Source: Gilliamella sp. N-G2
Lineage (GTDB): Bacteria > Pseudomonadota > Gammaproteobacteria > Enterobacterales > Orbaceae
DNA: 64,000 bases
NCBI RefSeq assembly: GCF_002142215.1
Contig: NZ_NAST01000012.1
Location: 22,969-86,968, forward strand
Direction: 5' to 3'
The notes under the pieces were generated by a model. That model was not told the origin of the DNA, made no database searches, and was given only the letters and a program-made list of their open reading frames with translations. This document shows positions 47,295 through 56,661 of the stretch, piece after piece. Every line of letters starts with the position of its first letter. Positions within the stretch are counted from its first letter, which is position 1. The translations under genes were made by a program, and so were the position numbers.

Positions 47295-47348
47295 TTCGGT
47301 CAAATTCGGTCAAAATCAGAAATGATTTTACCCACCGATTTTGACCGA
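47295..47348 (+). repeat. TCGGTCAAA tandem and inverted repeat cluster
   Basis: TTCGGTCAAA occurs twice in tandem (47295-47304, 47305-47314). The second copy, extended to TCGGTCAAAATC (47306-47317), is perfectly inverted at 47337-47348 with a 19-base spacer. It lies in the 405-base gene-free stretch between rpmG and the DeoR gene, about 65 bases upstream of the CRP site. It may be an operator or a remnant of an intergenic repeat element. Confidence 0.55.
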
Positions 47349-47411
47349 TTGTTTTTGTTTCAGGTGATAATAAGGATAAATTTAAGCAAATATTGCACTA
47401 TTTAATATGGT

Positions 47412-47433
47412 AAATGTGCCCTTTATCACATTT
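47412..47433 (+). promoter_or_regulatory. CRP binding site upstream of the DeoR-alsE operon
   Basis: AAATGTG and CACATTT are perfect inverted arms 8 bases apart. The core TGTGC-N6-TCACA differs from the CRP consensus TGTGA-N6-TCACA at one base. The centre (47422.5) lies 61.5 bases upstream of the transcription start predicted from TATACA at 47472-47477, the spacing of a class I CRP promoter. Confidence 0.7.
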
Positions 47434-47471
47434 TATTATTAACGAAACAAAACAGATAACAAAACAGATTC

Positions 47472-47477
47472 TATACA
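47472..47477 (+). promoter_or_regulatory. -10 element of the DeoR-alsE operon promoter
   Basis: TATACA at 47472-47477 would give a start near 47484, 46 bases before the DeoR-type gene. The -35 position is poor, as expected for a promoter that depends on CRP. Confidence 0.5.
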
Positions 47478-47529
47478 CAAAATAGTAATTTTTACAAAGT
47501 TAAAATGACAAGGCAGTTAAGGAGATAAT

Positions 47530-48318
47530 ATGTTAATACTAGAACGGCAACAAATGATCATTCAATTACTCAGTCAACACACTAGTTTGACAGTAAATGA
47601 TATGGCAAAACTCTGTTCCGTATCTAAAGAAACACTACGTAGAGATTTAAGATCTTTAGAGGAAAAGGACTTGATTCGTCGCAGCCATGGTGGTGCAGTT
47701 CTCGCATCTACTCTCTCTAGTGAACCTATAGTGCCTTCCATATTGAGTAATAATCGCTCTTTCCGCCAACGAATTTTAGTTAATACAGAGGTAAAAACCC
47801 GCATCGCTCGAAAAGCACTACAATTTGTAAATAATGCAGATCGTATCGCTTTAGACAGTAGTTCTTCTTGCTGGTTTTTAGCTCGACAGCTACCAAATGT
47901 TGATATGACAGTCATCACTCATTCAATAAATGTTGTTCAAACATTAGCAGCCAAAAGCCAAATTCAAATTTTTGTTTTAGGTGGCGCCTATTTTGCCAAA
48001 AATGAAGATATGGTTGGCTCATTAACCGAAAAAATGTTGGCAGAATTTACTATAGATACCTTATTTATTTCTTGCGATGGCTTAGATTTTGATAATGGTT
48101 TAAGCGACAACAATGAATATCATGCTCATTTGAAGAAACAGATGATTTTAACAGCAAGAAAAGTCATTGTATTAGCGGATTCAACCAAATTTAATCAAAA
48201 CGCCTTCGCCAAAATATGTAACTTAGGCGATATTGATGTACTCATTACCGATAAAACTATCGATAAACTACTACAAAAAGAGATGGATTGGCACAGTGTT
48301 GAGGTGGTATTAGCTTAA
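47530..48318 (+). CDS. DeoR/GlpR family transcriptional regulator
   Basis: The 262-residue protein has the DeoR-type HTH (LTVNDMAKLCSVSKETLRRDLRSLEEKDLIRRSHGGAVL, about residues 18-56) and a C-terminal sugar-phosphate sensor domain with ALDSSSSCWFLARQL, VITHSINVVQTL, LGGAYFAKNEDMVG and LADSTKFNQNAF. It is the first gene of an operon with an AlsE-type epimerase, a PfkB kinase, an MFS sugar permease and a VOC protein. It probably represses this operon and is relieved by a sugar phosphate made in it. AAGGAGA lies 6 bases upstream. Confidence 0.88.
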   Translation: MLILERQQMIIQLLSQHTSLTVNDMAKLCSVSKETLRRDLRSLEEKDLIRRSHGGAVLASTLSSEPIVPSILSNNRSFRQRILVNTEVKTRIARKALQFVNNADRIALDSSSSCWFLARQLPNVDMTVITHSINVVQTLAAKSQIQIFVLGGAYFAKNEDMVGSLTEKMLAEFTIDTLFISCDGLDFDNGLSDNNEYHAHLKKQMILTARKVIVLADSTKFNQNAFAKICNLGDIDVLITDKTIDKLLQKEMDWHSVEVVLA

Positions 48319-48376
48319 TTAAATATCTCTTCTTAACTAGATAAAAATGATGATTCTAGTAATAAGGAGAATAATT

Positions 48377-49060
48377 ATGCAGTATAAAATTTCCCCATCA
48401 CTGATGTGTATGGATTTAATTAATATAAAAGAGCAATTAACATTTTTTAATCAACATGCCGACTTTCTGCATGTTGATATCATGGATGGCCATTTTGTTA
48501 AAAATATCACACTTTCAGCTTTTTTCATTGAACAAATAAAACCTCACACATCCATACCAATCGATGTCCATTTGATGGTAGAACACCCTACGGATTTTAT
48601 TGATCAAATGGCAAATGCAGGTGCCGATTTTATTTGCCCTCATGCTGAAACAATTAATACTAATGCGTTTAGAGTGATTAATCATATTCACCAATTAAAT
48701 AAAAAAGCAGGCGTTGTCATCAATCCGGCAACACCTATTGAGTACATATCAGAATATAGTCATCTACTTGATAAGATCACCATAATGACCGTGGATCCAG
48801 GTTATGCTGGACAACCATTTATTCCTGAAATGCTACAAAAAATAAAAAAACTTGCTGAATTAAAAAAACGTAATAGTTACAAATTTCTCATTGAGGTTGA
48901 CGGTTCTTGTAATGCCAATACTTATTATCAACTGCTCTCATCTGGAGCTGAAGTATTGATTATGGGAAGCTCAGGGCTATTTAAAAAAAATCTCTCTTTA
49001 GATGAGGCATGGAAAAAAATGACGGTTGATATCAATAACGCTATCCAAACTATCAAATAG
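48377..49060 (+). CDS. alsE: D-allulose-6-phosphate 3-epimerase (AlsE type)
   Basis: AlsE interconverts D-allulose 6-phosphate and D-fructose 6-phosphate. From the ATG at 48377 (AAGGAGA upstream) the protein has 227 residues (E. coli AlsE 231). It is a ribulose-phosphate-3-epimerase-fold TIM barrel with metal ligands in HVDIMDGHFV and DVHLMV, and catalytic Asp residues in TVDPGYAGQPFIPEM and EVDGSCNANTYY. KISPSLMCMDL, HVDIMDGHFVKNITLS and ADFICPHAETIN are closer to E. coli AlsE than to Rpe. It is a better AlsE than Rpe candidate, but activity on ribulose 5-phosphate cannot be excluded. The longer frame to 48347 is not supported. Confidence 0.85.
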   Translation: MQYKISPSLMCMDLINIKEQLTFFNQHADFLHVDIMDGHFVKNITLSAFFIEQIKPHTSIPIDVHLMVEHPTDFIDQMANAGADFICPHAETINTNAFRVINHIHQLNKKAGVVINPATPIEYISEYSHLLDKITIMTVDPGYAGQPFIPEMLQKIKKLAELKKRNSYKFLIEVDGSCNANTYYQLLSSGAEVLIMGSSGLFKKNLSLDEAWKKMTVDINNAIQTIK

Positions 49061-49075
49061 TAAAAGGACAATTAA

Positions 49076-50005
49076 ATGAAAGGAAAAGTTTGTGTTTTCG
49101 GATCTTTTAATCTTGATATAACAGCATTTTTAGATCGTTTTCCTATGCCTGGTGAATCACTCGTCGCTAAATCAAGTAAGATTTCAGCAGGAGGAAAAGG
49201 GGCTAATCAAGCAACAGCAGCATTGAAAGCAGGAGCAAACGTACATTATATAGGGAAAATTGGCGAAGATGATTTTGGTTATTTTGCTCGTCGTCATCTT
49301 AAAGAGGTCGGGTTTAATGCGGTAACCATATTAACTTCAAATGAACGAGCTACCGGTAATGCATTAATTTATGTTGCAGGAGAAAGTGCTGAAAATATGA
49401 TTTCTGTCGATCCAGGTACCAATATGATTGTAACTGAAGAGGAAATTAAAAAATGTGAACCTGCAATAAAGTGTGCTGATGTGGTATTAGTGCAACTTGA
49501 AAACAACATTGCTGCAATTGAGCAAGTTATTAATATCGCCAAAAATAACAACGCATTTACTATTTTAAATCCAGCACCATTTCAACCGGTAAGTGATGAA
49601 TTATTATCAAAAGTTGACTTGTTAACCCCAAATGAAACAGAAACTTATCTTCTTACTGGGCAAAAAATTACCGATAGGGAAAGTGCTAAGCGTGCTGCCG
49701 ATTATCTACATCAAAAAGGTGTTAAAAAAATCATCATCACGATGGGAGCAAAAGGTTCGTTACTTTCTGATCAGGCAACTAAAACTTGGATCCCTTGTTT
49801 TCCAGCAAATCCTGTTGATACCACTGGTGCTGGAGATGCTTTCAACGGCGCCCTAGCCGCTCAAATTGCTAATGGACAAGATATCAAACAAGCTGCGTTA
49901 TTTAGCTCTGCTTTTGCAGCAGTGAGTGTCGAATACATTGGTGCAGCCTGTATGACGACCTACCAACAGGCAATTGAACGTATGCACAAACTTAGTGGTA
50001 ATTAA
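49076..50005 (+). CDS. PfkB-family sugar kinase (ribokinase-like)
   Basis: The 309-residue protein has both PfkB signatures: GGKGANQATAALKAG near residue 40 and the C-terminal DTTGAGDAFNGALAA with the catalytic Asp. VFGSFNLDITAFLDRFPMPGES at the N-terminus resembles ribokinase. Ribokinases phosphorylate the primary hydroxyl of a sugar. Next to an AlsE-type epimerase, a hexulose 6-kinase acting on D-allulose, or a related ketose, is a reasonable inference; D-ribose is the alternative. It starts 15 bases after alsE. Confidence 0.82.
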   Translation: MKGKVCVFGSFNLDITAFLDRFPMPGESLVAKSSKISAGGKGANQATAALKAGANVHYIGKIGEDDFGYFARRHLKEVGFNAVTILTSNERATGNALIYVAGESAENMISVDPGTNMIVTEEEIKKCEPAIKCADVVLVQLENNIAAIEQVINIAKNNNAFTILNPAPFQPVSDELLSKVDLLTPNETETYLLTGQKITDRESAKRAADYLHQKGVKKIIITMGAKGSLLSDQATKTWIPCFPANPVDTTGAGDAFNGALAAQIANGQDIKQAALFSSAFAAVSVEYIGAACMTTYQQAIERMHKLSGN

Positions 50006-50045
50006 TAAATTATGACTAATTATTTTTGAATATTAAGGTTTTATT

Positions 50046-51347
50046 ATGAATACGACAAATAAATCATCTACTTTAGATAGTAGTAGTTATTTAACCAAAA
50101 CACCATGGGCAAAATTTATTCTAGTTTGTTGTTTATTTGCACTCTGGGGAATGGCGGTTAATTTAAATGATATTCTAATTGCACAGTTTAAAAAAGGGTT
50201 TGATCTTACTGATACCCAAACCGCTTTAGTACAATCAGTATTCTTTTTAGGATACTTTTTTATCGCCTTACCAGCAGCCGCGATAATAAAAAAATTCTCA
50301 TATAAATTAGCGATTGTGATTGGTTTAATGTTATATGCGACTGGCTGTTTTCTATTTATTCCAGCCGCCTCCTCAATGACCTATTATGCATTTCTTGGTT
50401 GTTTAGGCATTATCGCTTGTGGTTTGTCATTTCTTGAGTCATCTTGTAATACCTATTCAAGTTTATTAGGACCAATAGAAACCTCAACACAGCGCATTAA
50501 TTTCTCACAAATTTTTAATTCAGTAGGTGTTATCTTAGGTGTCCTAATTGGGCAACAATTAGTATTTGGAAAAAATGATCCTAGCCATGCTGAATTGTTG
50601 CAAATGACACCAGAAGCGGCAGATGAAGCAAGACATCAAATGGTTGGACAGGTAGTTACCCCCTATTTAATTATCGGTTCAATATTAGTTTTAATTGCGT
50701 TGCTATTTATTTTTGTCAAATTTCCTGCATGTAAAGCTAGTTCGATAGAAAACCTAGAAAATGAAAATTTAATTCATTCTTTAAAACGACTTTTTGCTAT
50801 TCCTCGTTTTACTTTAGGTATCATTTCTCAGTTTTTATATGTGGGTGCGCAAGTCGGCGTCTGGAGTTTTACTATTCGTTTCGTCCAACAAGTGGAAACC
50901 GGCACGTCAGAACATAATGCGACTTATTGGTTACTAATCTCGCTACTTTTCTATGCATTAGGCAAAGTGGTATCTACATTTTTAATGAAAAAAATAACTC
51001 CAGCTAAACTATTAAGTATATTTGCTCTGCTAGCGGTGTTCTTATTAGCAATCGCAATAATGAGCTCGGGTATCATCGCTATCGCAACATTAACTACTAT
51101 TAGTTTTTGTATGGCGCCTGGATGGCCAACTAATTTCGGATTAACCATTAAAGGAATGGGTAAAGATACGCAAACTGCCGGTTCTATTGTCGTCATGTCA
51201 ATTATTGGTGGTGCCATTATTCCTCTCATTATGGGGATTATTTCTGATGTTAATCAAGGAAACATGCAAATCGCATTTATCGCCCCATTATGCTGTTTTA
51301 TCTACGTCGCATTTTATGGTTACTATTGTTCAAGAAAAGGTATTTAA
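50046..51347 (+). CDS. FucP-family sugar:H+ symporter (MFS)
   Basis: The 433-residue protein has twelve hydrophobic segments and belongs to the FGHS (fucose/glucose/galactose:H+ symporter) branch of the major facilitator superfamily. FALWGMAVNLNDILIAQFKKGFDLTDTQTALVQSVFFLGYF matches the FucP N-terminal pattern, and FLESSCNTYSSLLGP and FNSVGVILG are also typical. It should import a monosaccharide without phosphorylation, which fits the separate kinase gene upstream. The sugar is not known. It precedes the VOC gene by a single base. Confidence 0.85.
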   Translation: MNTTNKSSTLDSSSYLTKTPWAKFILVCCLFALWGMAVNLNDILIAQFKKGFDLTDTQTALVQSVFFLGYFFIALPAAAIIKKFSYKLAIVIGLMLYATGCFLFIPAASSMTYYAFLGCLGIIACGLSFLESSCNTYSSLLGPIETSTQRINFSQIFNSVGVILGVLIGQQLVFGKNDPSHAELLQMTPEAADEARHQMVGQVVTPYLIIGSILVLIALLFIFVKFPACKASSIENLENENLIHSLKRLFAIPRFTLGIISQFLYVGAQVGVWSFTIRFVQQVETGTSEHNATYWLLISLLFYALGKVVSTFLMKKITPAKLLSIFALLAVFLLAIAIMSSGIIAIATLTTISFCMAPGWPTNFGLTIKGMGKDTQTAGSIVVMSIIGGAIIPLIMGIISDVNQGNMQIAFIAPLCCFIYVAFYGYYCSRKGI

Positions 51348-51348
51348 T

Positions 51349-51759
51349 ATGAATAATTTAATTACAGGTATTGCTCATTTAGGTTTAAAAGTTAGTGATA
51401 TTGATAAATCGTCAGCTTTCTATCAAACTTTAGGATTTAGTGTTAGAGAAAAATTTGCAAAAAAAGGCGAAAATGGCGAAGTACATGTAGCGTTTTTAAC
51501 TTCGCCAAAACTTACTTTAGAACTTTATCAATTACCAGATTCTATTGATAATAGTTTATCTCAATCTCGCAATGGTATTGAGCATTTTGCACTGGAAGTA
51601 AATGATATTGACAAAATGCTCAATAAAATAAAAGCACTCGGTTACGAAATTAATGAAGGGCCGGTTTATGAGAAAAGAGAGTATTGTGAAGTAAGCTTCT
51701 TTCTTATTAGTGGTCCTGATGGTGAGCGAGTTGAATTTGATATGACAAGATATTTTTAA
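51349..51759 (+). CDS. VOC superfamily protein (glyoxalase I-like)
   Basis: The 136-residue protein has the two beta-alpha-beta-beta-beta modules of the VOC fold. Four metal ligands are visible: His10 (IAHLGLKV), Glu58 (TLELYQ), His79 (GIEHFALEV) and Glu129 (ERVEFDM), the His/Glu/His/Glu set of glyoxalase I. The start at 51349 lies one base after the permease stop, so it is translationally coupled to it. In a sugar operon it may detoxify methylglyoxal or act as a sugar epimerase/isomerase. The ORF extends upstream inside the permease gene in another frame; that part is not real. Confidence 0.82.
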   Translation: MNNLITGIAHLGLKVSDIDKSSAFYQTLGFSVREKFAKKGENGEVHVAFLTSPKLTLELYQLPDSIDNSLSQSRNGIEHFALEVNDIDKMLNKIKALGYEINEGPVYEKREYCEVSFFLISGPDGERVEFDMTRYF

Positions 51760-51794
51760 TCATTATCGCTATAAATAATGAGAGAATTATCAAT

Positions 51795-51826
51795 AAAAAA
51801 CTACCGGTAAATACCGGTAGTTTTTT
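51795..51826. terminator. Bidirectional terminator after the alsE operon
   Basis: CTACCGGT and ACCGGTAG form a perfect 8-base stem around AAAT, flanked by AAAAAA and TTTTTT, giving termination in both directions. It separates the operon from convergent gltP. Confidence 0.92.
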
Positions 51827-51863
51827 ATTTGAAAAAATACGCTAAGACAAGATAACCGTAGAA

Positions 51864-53186
51864 TTATTTTAAATATTGTTGTTCATAGGCTCTTGCCTTT
51901 TTATCATCAAAGACATGTTCCCAACGCGCAATAACAATTGCCGCTAATGCGTTACCAACAACATTAACAACTGTTCTACCCATATCTAAAATTCGTTCAA
52001 CACCCATAATATAACCGATACCTTCAAGTGGAATACCAACACTACCAAGTGTTGCTGATAATACTAAAATTGAAGCGCCTGGCACTCCAGCAATTCCTTT
52101 TGAAGCAATCATTAATGTTATTACAATGATAATTTGATCTAAGATGCTTAAATCCATACCAAATAACTGCGCTAAGAAGATAACCGTGATACTTTGGTAT
52201 AATGTCGAACCATCAAGATTGAATGAATATCCAGTAGGAATAACAAAGCTTGTGATAGCTTTTGGTGCGCCATAGGCTTCCATCTTTTCAATAATTTTTG
52301 GTAATGCTGTTTCTGAACTTGCTGTAGAAAAAGCAATCACTAATTCTTCCTTCAATATTTTTAATAAGGTAAAGATATTGAATTTACATAGTTTACAAAC
52401 TGCACCTAATATCAATAATGTAAAAATGATCATTGCAGAATATACAGTTATAATCAATTTTAATAACGGTAGTAAAGAAGCAAAGCCATATTTAGCAACG
52501 GTTACGGTAATTAATGCAAATACACCAATTGGAGCATAACGCATAATCATATTGGTTACTTTGAACATAGTATCTGAAACTACTTTCAAGAAGAACACAA
52601 ATGGTTCGCGTTGTTTATCTGGTAAAGACATTAAACCTAAACCAAAAAATACACAGAAGAAAATAACCGGTAAAACTGCGCCATCAGTCATTGCTTTAAA
52701 TATATTTGCTGGAATCATATCTAAGATCATGACAATCAAACCGTGAGGTTTGCCACTTAACTCTTCGGCTGCTTTAGTATATTTACTAATATCAGTGGTA
52801 GCTAAAGTTGAAGAGTCAATACCAGCACCCGGTGCAAAAACATTACCCCATAAAAGGCCTAATAAAATAGCAATTGTTGTAATGATTTCGAAATAAAGAA
52901 TGGTTTTAAATCCTAATGTTCCTAAACGTTTAGATCCACCTATTCCAGCAATACCTAATGTCAGTGTACTAAGTATAATTGGTAAAACAATCATCTTAAT
53001 TAAACGAATAAAAATATCACCTGCTGGTTGGAAAATATTAACAATTGAAAATTGGTAATATGAATGTAACGCATGATTAGGATCTGCTAGTTCATATAGA
53101 AAAGCACCAACAGCTACACCTAAAATCAAGGCAATTAATATTTGCCATGCAAGATTAGTTAAGATTTTTTTTATTAAGAAAGACAT
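51864..53186 (-). CDS. gltP: Glutamate/aspartate:proton symporter GltP
   Basis: GltP imports glutamate and aspartate with protons. The 440-residue protein (E. coli 437) has the dicarboxylate/amino-acid:cation symporter motifs: LAWQILIALILGV, RLIKMIVLPIILSTL, FSTASSETALPKI (the serine-rich reentrant loop), PTGYSFNLDGSTLYQS and RILDMGRTVVNVVGNALA with the transport Asp/Asn residues. It is more similar to E. coli GltP than to DctA (for example PAGDIFIRLIKMIV, IAGVPGASILVL). It follows gyrA on the same strand, but a strong hairpin lies between them. Confidence 0.92.
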   Translation of the reverse strand: MSFLIKKILTNLAWQILIALILGVAVGAFLYELADPNHALHSYYQFSIVNIFQPAGDIFIRLIKMIVLPIILSTLTLGIAGIGGSKRLGTLGFKTILYFEIITTIAILLGLLWGNVFAPGAGIDSSTLATTDISKYTKAAEELSGKPHGLIVMILDMIPANIFKAMTDGAVLPVIFFCVFFGLGLMSLPDKQREPFVFFLKVVSDTMFKVTNMIMRYAPIGVFALITVTVAKYGFASLLPLLKLIITVYSAMIIFTLLILGAVCKLCKFNIFTLLKILKEELVIAFSTASSETALPKIIEKMEAYGAPKAITSFVIPTGYSFNLDGSTLYQSITVIFLAQLFGMDLSILDQIIIVITLMIASKGIAGVPGASILVLSATLGSVGIPLEGIGYIMGVERILDMGRTVVNVVGNALAAIVIARWEHVFDDKKARAYEQQYLK

Positions 53187-53220
53187 GTAATTCTATTCCT
53201 TTTCACTGTTTTAGAAAATA

Positions 53221-53254
53221 AAAAAGGATTAGTCTGTGTGGCTAATCCTTTTTT
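53221..53254 (-). terminator. gyrA terminator
   Basis: AAAAAGGATTAG (53221-53232) and CTAATCCTTTTTT (53242-53254) form a 12-base stem with a 9-base loop. On the minus strand a T run follows the arm. It lies just after the gyrA stop and before gltP. Confidence 0.85.
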
Positions 53255-53264
53255 ATAATTAAAA

Positions 53265-55958
53265 TTATTGCTCGGATTCTTGGTTTGAATCATTACTATC
53301 CTCACTCTGTGGCGATAGTTCCGATTCAATATCATCCTCTGTTTCAGCAATTCGTTGTAATCCTACAACTTTCTCATTTTCAGCTGTTCGAATCAACGTA
53401 ACCCCTTGCGTGTTTCGTCCAACAACACTAACTTCTGATACTCGAGTTCGTACTAAGGTTCCGGCATCAGTAATCAGCATGATTTGATCGGTTTCTTCAA
53501 CCTGTACAGCACCAACTACAGCACCATTTCGCTCACTCACTTTAATAGAGATTACGCCTTTCGTTGCTCGTGATTTAGTTGGATATAACTCTTGTTCAGT
53601 ACGTTTACCATAACCATTTTGAGTTGCGGTTAAAATTGCCCCATTACCACGAGGAACAATAAGTGATACAACTTTATCATCGCCTTCTAATTTGATACCT
53701 CGAACACCTGTTGCTGTTCTACCCATACAACGGACTTTATTGGCTGGGAATCGTACAACTTTACCATTAGCCGAGAATAGCATAATATCTTCAGTATTGG
53801 AAATTTGTGAGACTTCATCACCATCTTCAAGCTCATCAACAATAGCATCATCATTGAGTTCTTCATCATCAACAATATCTGCTGTTTCGTTACTGGTTAA
53901 ATCAACGCCAATTAACTCATCATCATCACGTAAGTTAATGGCAATAATGCCACCACTTCTCGGACGACTAAATTCAATTAATGAAGTTTTCTTAACCGTA
54001 CCTTGAGCTGTCGCCATAAACACACAATGCTCATCATCAAACTCACGAACAGGTAGAATCGCTGTAATACGTTCATCTGCTTCCAATGGTAATAAATTAA
54101 TAATTGGACGACCACGGGAGCCTCGACTGGCTTCGGGTAATTGATAAACTTTCATCCAATATAATCTGCCACGACTTGAGAAACAAAGAATCGTGTCATG
54201 AGTATTTGCAACCAATAATTTTTCGACAAAATCTTCTTCTTTAATTTTCGTTGCCGATTTACCCTTACCGCCCCGACGCTGAGCTTCATAATCAGATAAC
54301 GGTTGGTATTTTACATAACCTTGATGAGAAAGCGTAACTACAACATCTTCTTGAGCAATAAGATCTTCAATATTGATATCCGCACTACTTGCTGTAATTT
54401 CAGTTCGCCTTGCATCTTGGAATTGATCGCGAACAGCTTCAAGCTCTTCGCGAATAACTGCCATTAGTCTTTCTGGACTCGCTAGAATATGTAACAAACC
54501 AGCAATTTGAACTAATAGTTCTTTATATTCATCAAGAATTTTCTCGTGTTCAAGTCCTGTTAGACGATGTAATCGAAGATCTAAAATTGCTTGGGCTTGA
54601 GATTCAGAAAGATAATAATGGCCATCACGAATACCAAACTCAGGCGCTAAATCTTCAGGACGAGCGGCATCATTACCCGCTTTTTCAAGCATTGCCGCAA
54701 CATTACCTAGTTGCCAAGCTTGCGATAATAATTTAGTTTTCGCTTCAGAAGGAGTCGCCGCAGCACGAATTAATTCAATAACAGGATCGATATTAGCCAA
54801 TGCTATCGCTAAACCTTCTAACACATGTGCTCGTTCACGAGCTTTGCGAAGTTCATAGATAGTTCGACGCGTTACGACTTCACGACGGTGAAGAACAAAC
54901 GCTTCAATCATTTCTCGTAAGTTTAATAGTTTCGGTTGACCTTTATGTAAGGCAACCATATTAATCCCGAAAGAAACCTGTAGTTGAGTTAATGAGAAAA
55001 GATTATTTAAAACGACTTCGCCAACTGCATCACGTTTGATTTCAATAACAATGCGCATACCATCTTTATCTGATTCATCACGCAATGCTGAAATACCTTC
55101 AACTTTTTTGTCTTTAACTAGCTCAGCTATTTTTTCGATCAGTTTTTTCTTATTAACTTGATAAGGGATCTCATTAACAATGATCGTTTCACGACCACTA
55201 TGATCATCTACTTCAATCGTCGCCTTTGAACGAATATAAATAATACCACGGCCAGTTCGATAAGCATTTTCAATACCTTTACGGCCATTAATTAAAGCAG
55301 CAGTAGGAAAATCTGGACCATGAATATATTCCATTAATCCATCAACAGAAATATTTTCATCCTCAATAAATGCTAAGCAACCATTGATAACTTCTGCTAG
55401 ATTATGAGGAGGGATGTTGGTTGCCATACCAACAGCAATACCTGACGAACCATTAATTAATAAATTAGGAATGCGAGTTGGCAACACGTCAGGAATCATT
55501 TCTGATCCATCGTAGTTTGGTGAAAAATATACTGTTTCTTTATCTAAATCAGTTAATAATGCACCGGCAAACTTTTGCATACGAATTTCGGTATAACGCA
55601 TTGCCGCCGCAGAGTCACCATCGACAGAACCAAAGTTACCTTGGCCATCAACAAGCATATAACGTAATGAAAATGGTTGTGCCATACGAACAATGGTATC
55701 ATAAACGGCTGAATCACCATGTGGATGATATTTACCGATTACGTCCCCAACAACACGAGCAGATTTTCGGTAAGGTTTATTCCAGTCGTATCCAGCTTCA
55801 TGCATAGCGAATAAAACCCGTCTATGAACAGGTTTAAGTCCGTCGCGGACATCAGGTAAAGCTCGCCCAACAATAACAGACATCGCATAATCAAGATAAG
55901 AGGATTTTAATTCGTCTTCAATATTGACGGGGGTTATTTCTTTGGCTAGTTCGGTCAT
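53265..55958 (-). CDS. gyrA: DNA gyrase subunit A
   Basis: GyrA cuts and rejoins DNA in the negative supercoiling reaction of gyrase. The protein is 897 residues (E. coli 875). The breakage-reunion domain includes the catalytic Tyr in [12 protein letters not shown] and the quinolone-determining region [23 protein letters not shown] with Ser and Asp at the positions equal to Ser83 and Asp87 of E. coli. The GyrA box reads QRRGGKG, and the beta-pinwheel repeats follow. An acidic insert ([15 protein letters not shown]...) and an acidic tail ([13 protein letters not shown]) account for the extra length and match the enteric type. Confidence 0.98.
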   Translation of the reverse strand: MTELAKEITPVNIEDELKSSYLDYAMSVIVGRALPDVRDGLKPVHRRVLFAMHEAGYDWNKPYRKSARVVGDVIGKYHPHGDSAVYDTIVRMAQPFSLRYMLVDGQGNFGSVDGDSAAAMRYTEIRMQKFAGALLTDLDKETVYFSPNYDGSEMIPDVLPTRIPNLLINGSSGIAVGMATNIPPHNLAEVINGCLAFIEDENISVDGLMEYIHGPDFPTAALINGRKGIENAYRTGRGIIYIRSKATIEVDDHSGRETIIVNEIPYQVNKKKLIEKIAELVKDKKVEGISALRDESDKDGMRIVIEIKRDAVGEVVLNNLFSLTQLQVSFGINMVALHKGQPKLLNLREMIEAFVLHRREVVTRRTIYELRKARERAHVLEGLAIALANIDPVIELIRAAATPSEAKTKLLSQAWQLGNVAAMLEKAGNDAARPEDLAPEFGIRDGHYYLSESQAQAILDLRLHRLTGLEHEKILDEYKELLVQIAGLLHILASPERLMAVIREELEAVRDQFQDARRTEITASSADINIEDLIAQEDVVVTLSHQGYVKYQPLSDYEAQRRGGKGKSATKIKEEDFVEKLLVANTHDTILCFSSRGRLYWMKVYQLPEASRGSRGRPIINLLPLEADERITAILPVREFDDEHCVFMATAQGTVKKTSLIEFSRPRSGGIIAINLRDDDELIGVDLTSNETADIVDDEELNDDAIVDELEDGDEVSQISNTEDIMLFSANGKVVRFPANKVRCMGRTATGVRGIKLEGDDKVVSLIVPRGNGAILTATQNGYGKRTEQELYPTKSRATKGVISIKVSERNGAVVGAVQVEETDQIMLITDAGTLVRTRVSEVSVVGRNTQGVTLIRTAENEKVVGLQRIAETEDDIESELSPQSEDSNDSNQESEQ

Positions 55959-56055
55959 AACACCTGGTTCTCTTATTAACTTAAATCTTAAAATAGTTCA
56001 TAATTATAGCATAAAAATCGCTATTAATGCAGAACAAAACTGTTTTTATTTCAAC

Positions 56056-56661
56056 TTATTCTGTATGAATAAACAATGTATTTTCAATTAATTGGCTTAA
56101 GCAGTTTAAAATCATTGCATGCATTTCATAAGCCATCACCTTTTTATAAGATGGAATTCTAATTTCAATATCATTTTGCCCAAGTAATCCGATCACTTCT
56201 CCACCATCAAATGCAGTTAAGGCAACAATTTTCATATCTTTAATTACGGCTTCTTGAACAGCACGAATAATCGAACGACTATTGCCTTCACAAGTTGAAA
56301 TAACTAAGATGTCACCTTGTTGACCTAAAGCTTGAATTTGTCTAGCATAAATTTCTTCGTGATTAGATATCGCACTTAACAATACATTATCAGACACTAA
56401 TGCAATAGCCGGAATACTAGGTCTTTCAATATCAAGACTGGTAATTAACCGAGAGGTAAAACTTTGTATATTTGCAGCAGCTGAGCCATTACCACATCCC
56501 ATAATTTTATTACCATTAAGTAATCCTCCAACGATAATATTAGCAGCTTTTTCAATTGAAGAGCCTAGAGATTCTGCCATAACAATTTGAGTTTGAATAC
56601 TTTCAGTAAAATAATTTTTTATTAAATCTTGCACGTTTTTCACCTGATCATTAAAACGCAT
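56056..56661 (-). CDS. diaA: DnaA initiator-associating protein DiaA
   Basis: DiaA binds DnaA and promotes ordered assembly at oriC. The 201-residue protein (E. coli 196) has a SIS domain: IKNYFTESIQTQIVMAESL at the N-terminus, LLNGNKIMGCGNGSAAANIQ with the sugar-isomerase-like loop, RPSIPAIALVSDNVLLSAI, STCEGNSRSIIRAVQ and ALTAFDGGEVIGLLG. These match E. coli DiaA. It overlaps yraN by 11 bases, in the E. coli lpoA-yraN-diaA order. Confidence 0.95.
   Translation of the reverse strand: MRFNDQVKNVQDLIKNYFTESIQTQIVMAESLGSSIEKAANIIVGGLLNGNKIMGCGNGSAAANIQSFTSRLITSLDIERPSIPAIALVSDNVLLSAISNHEEIYARQIQALGQQGDILVISTCEGNSRSIIRAVQEAVIKDMKIVALTAFDGGEVIGLLGQNDIEIRIPSYKKVMAYEMHAMILNCLSQLIENTLFIHTE

Noticed and set aside
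51187..51348. N-terminal extension of the VOC protein inside the permease gene
   Set aside because: The extra 54 residues are a frame-shifted reading of the permease C-terminus; ATG 51349 gives a full-length VOC protein.
55478..55807. 109-codon plus-strand ORF inside gyrA
   Set aside because: It is fully antisense to the most conserved part of gyrA; the His/Gln-rich product is a by-product of that sequence.
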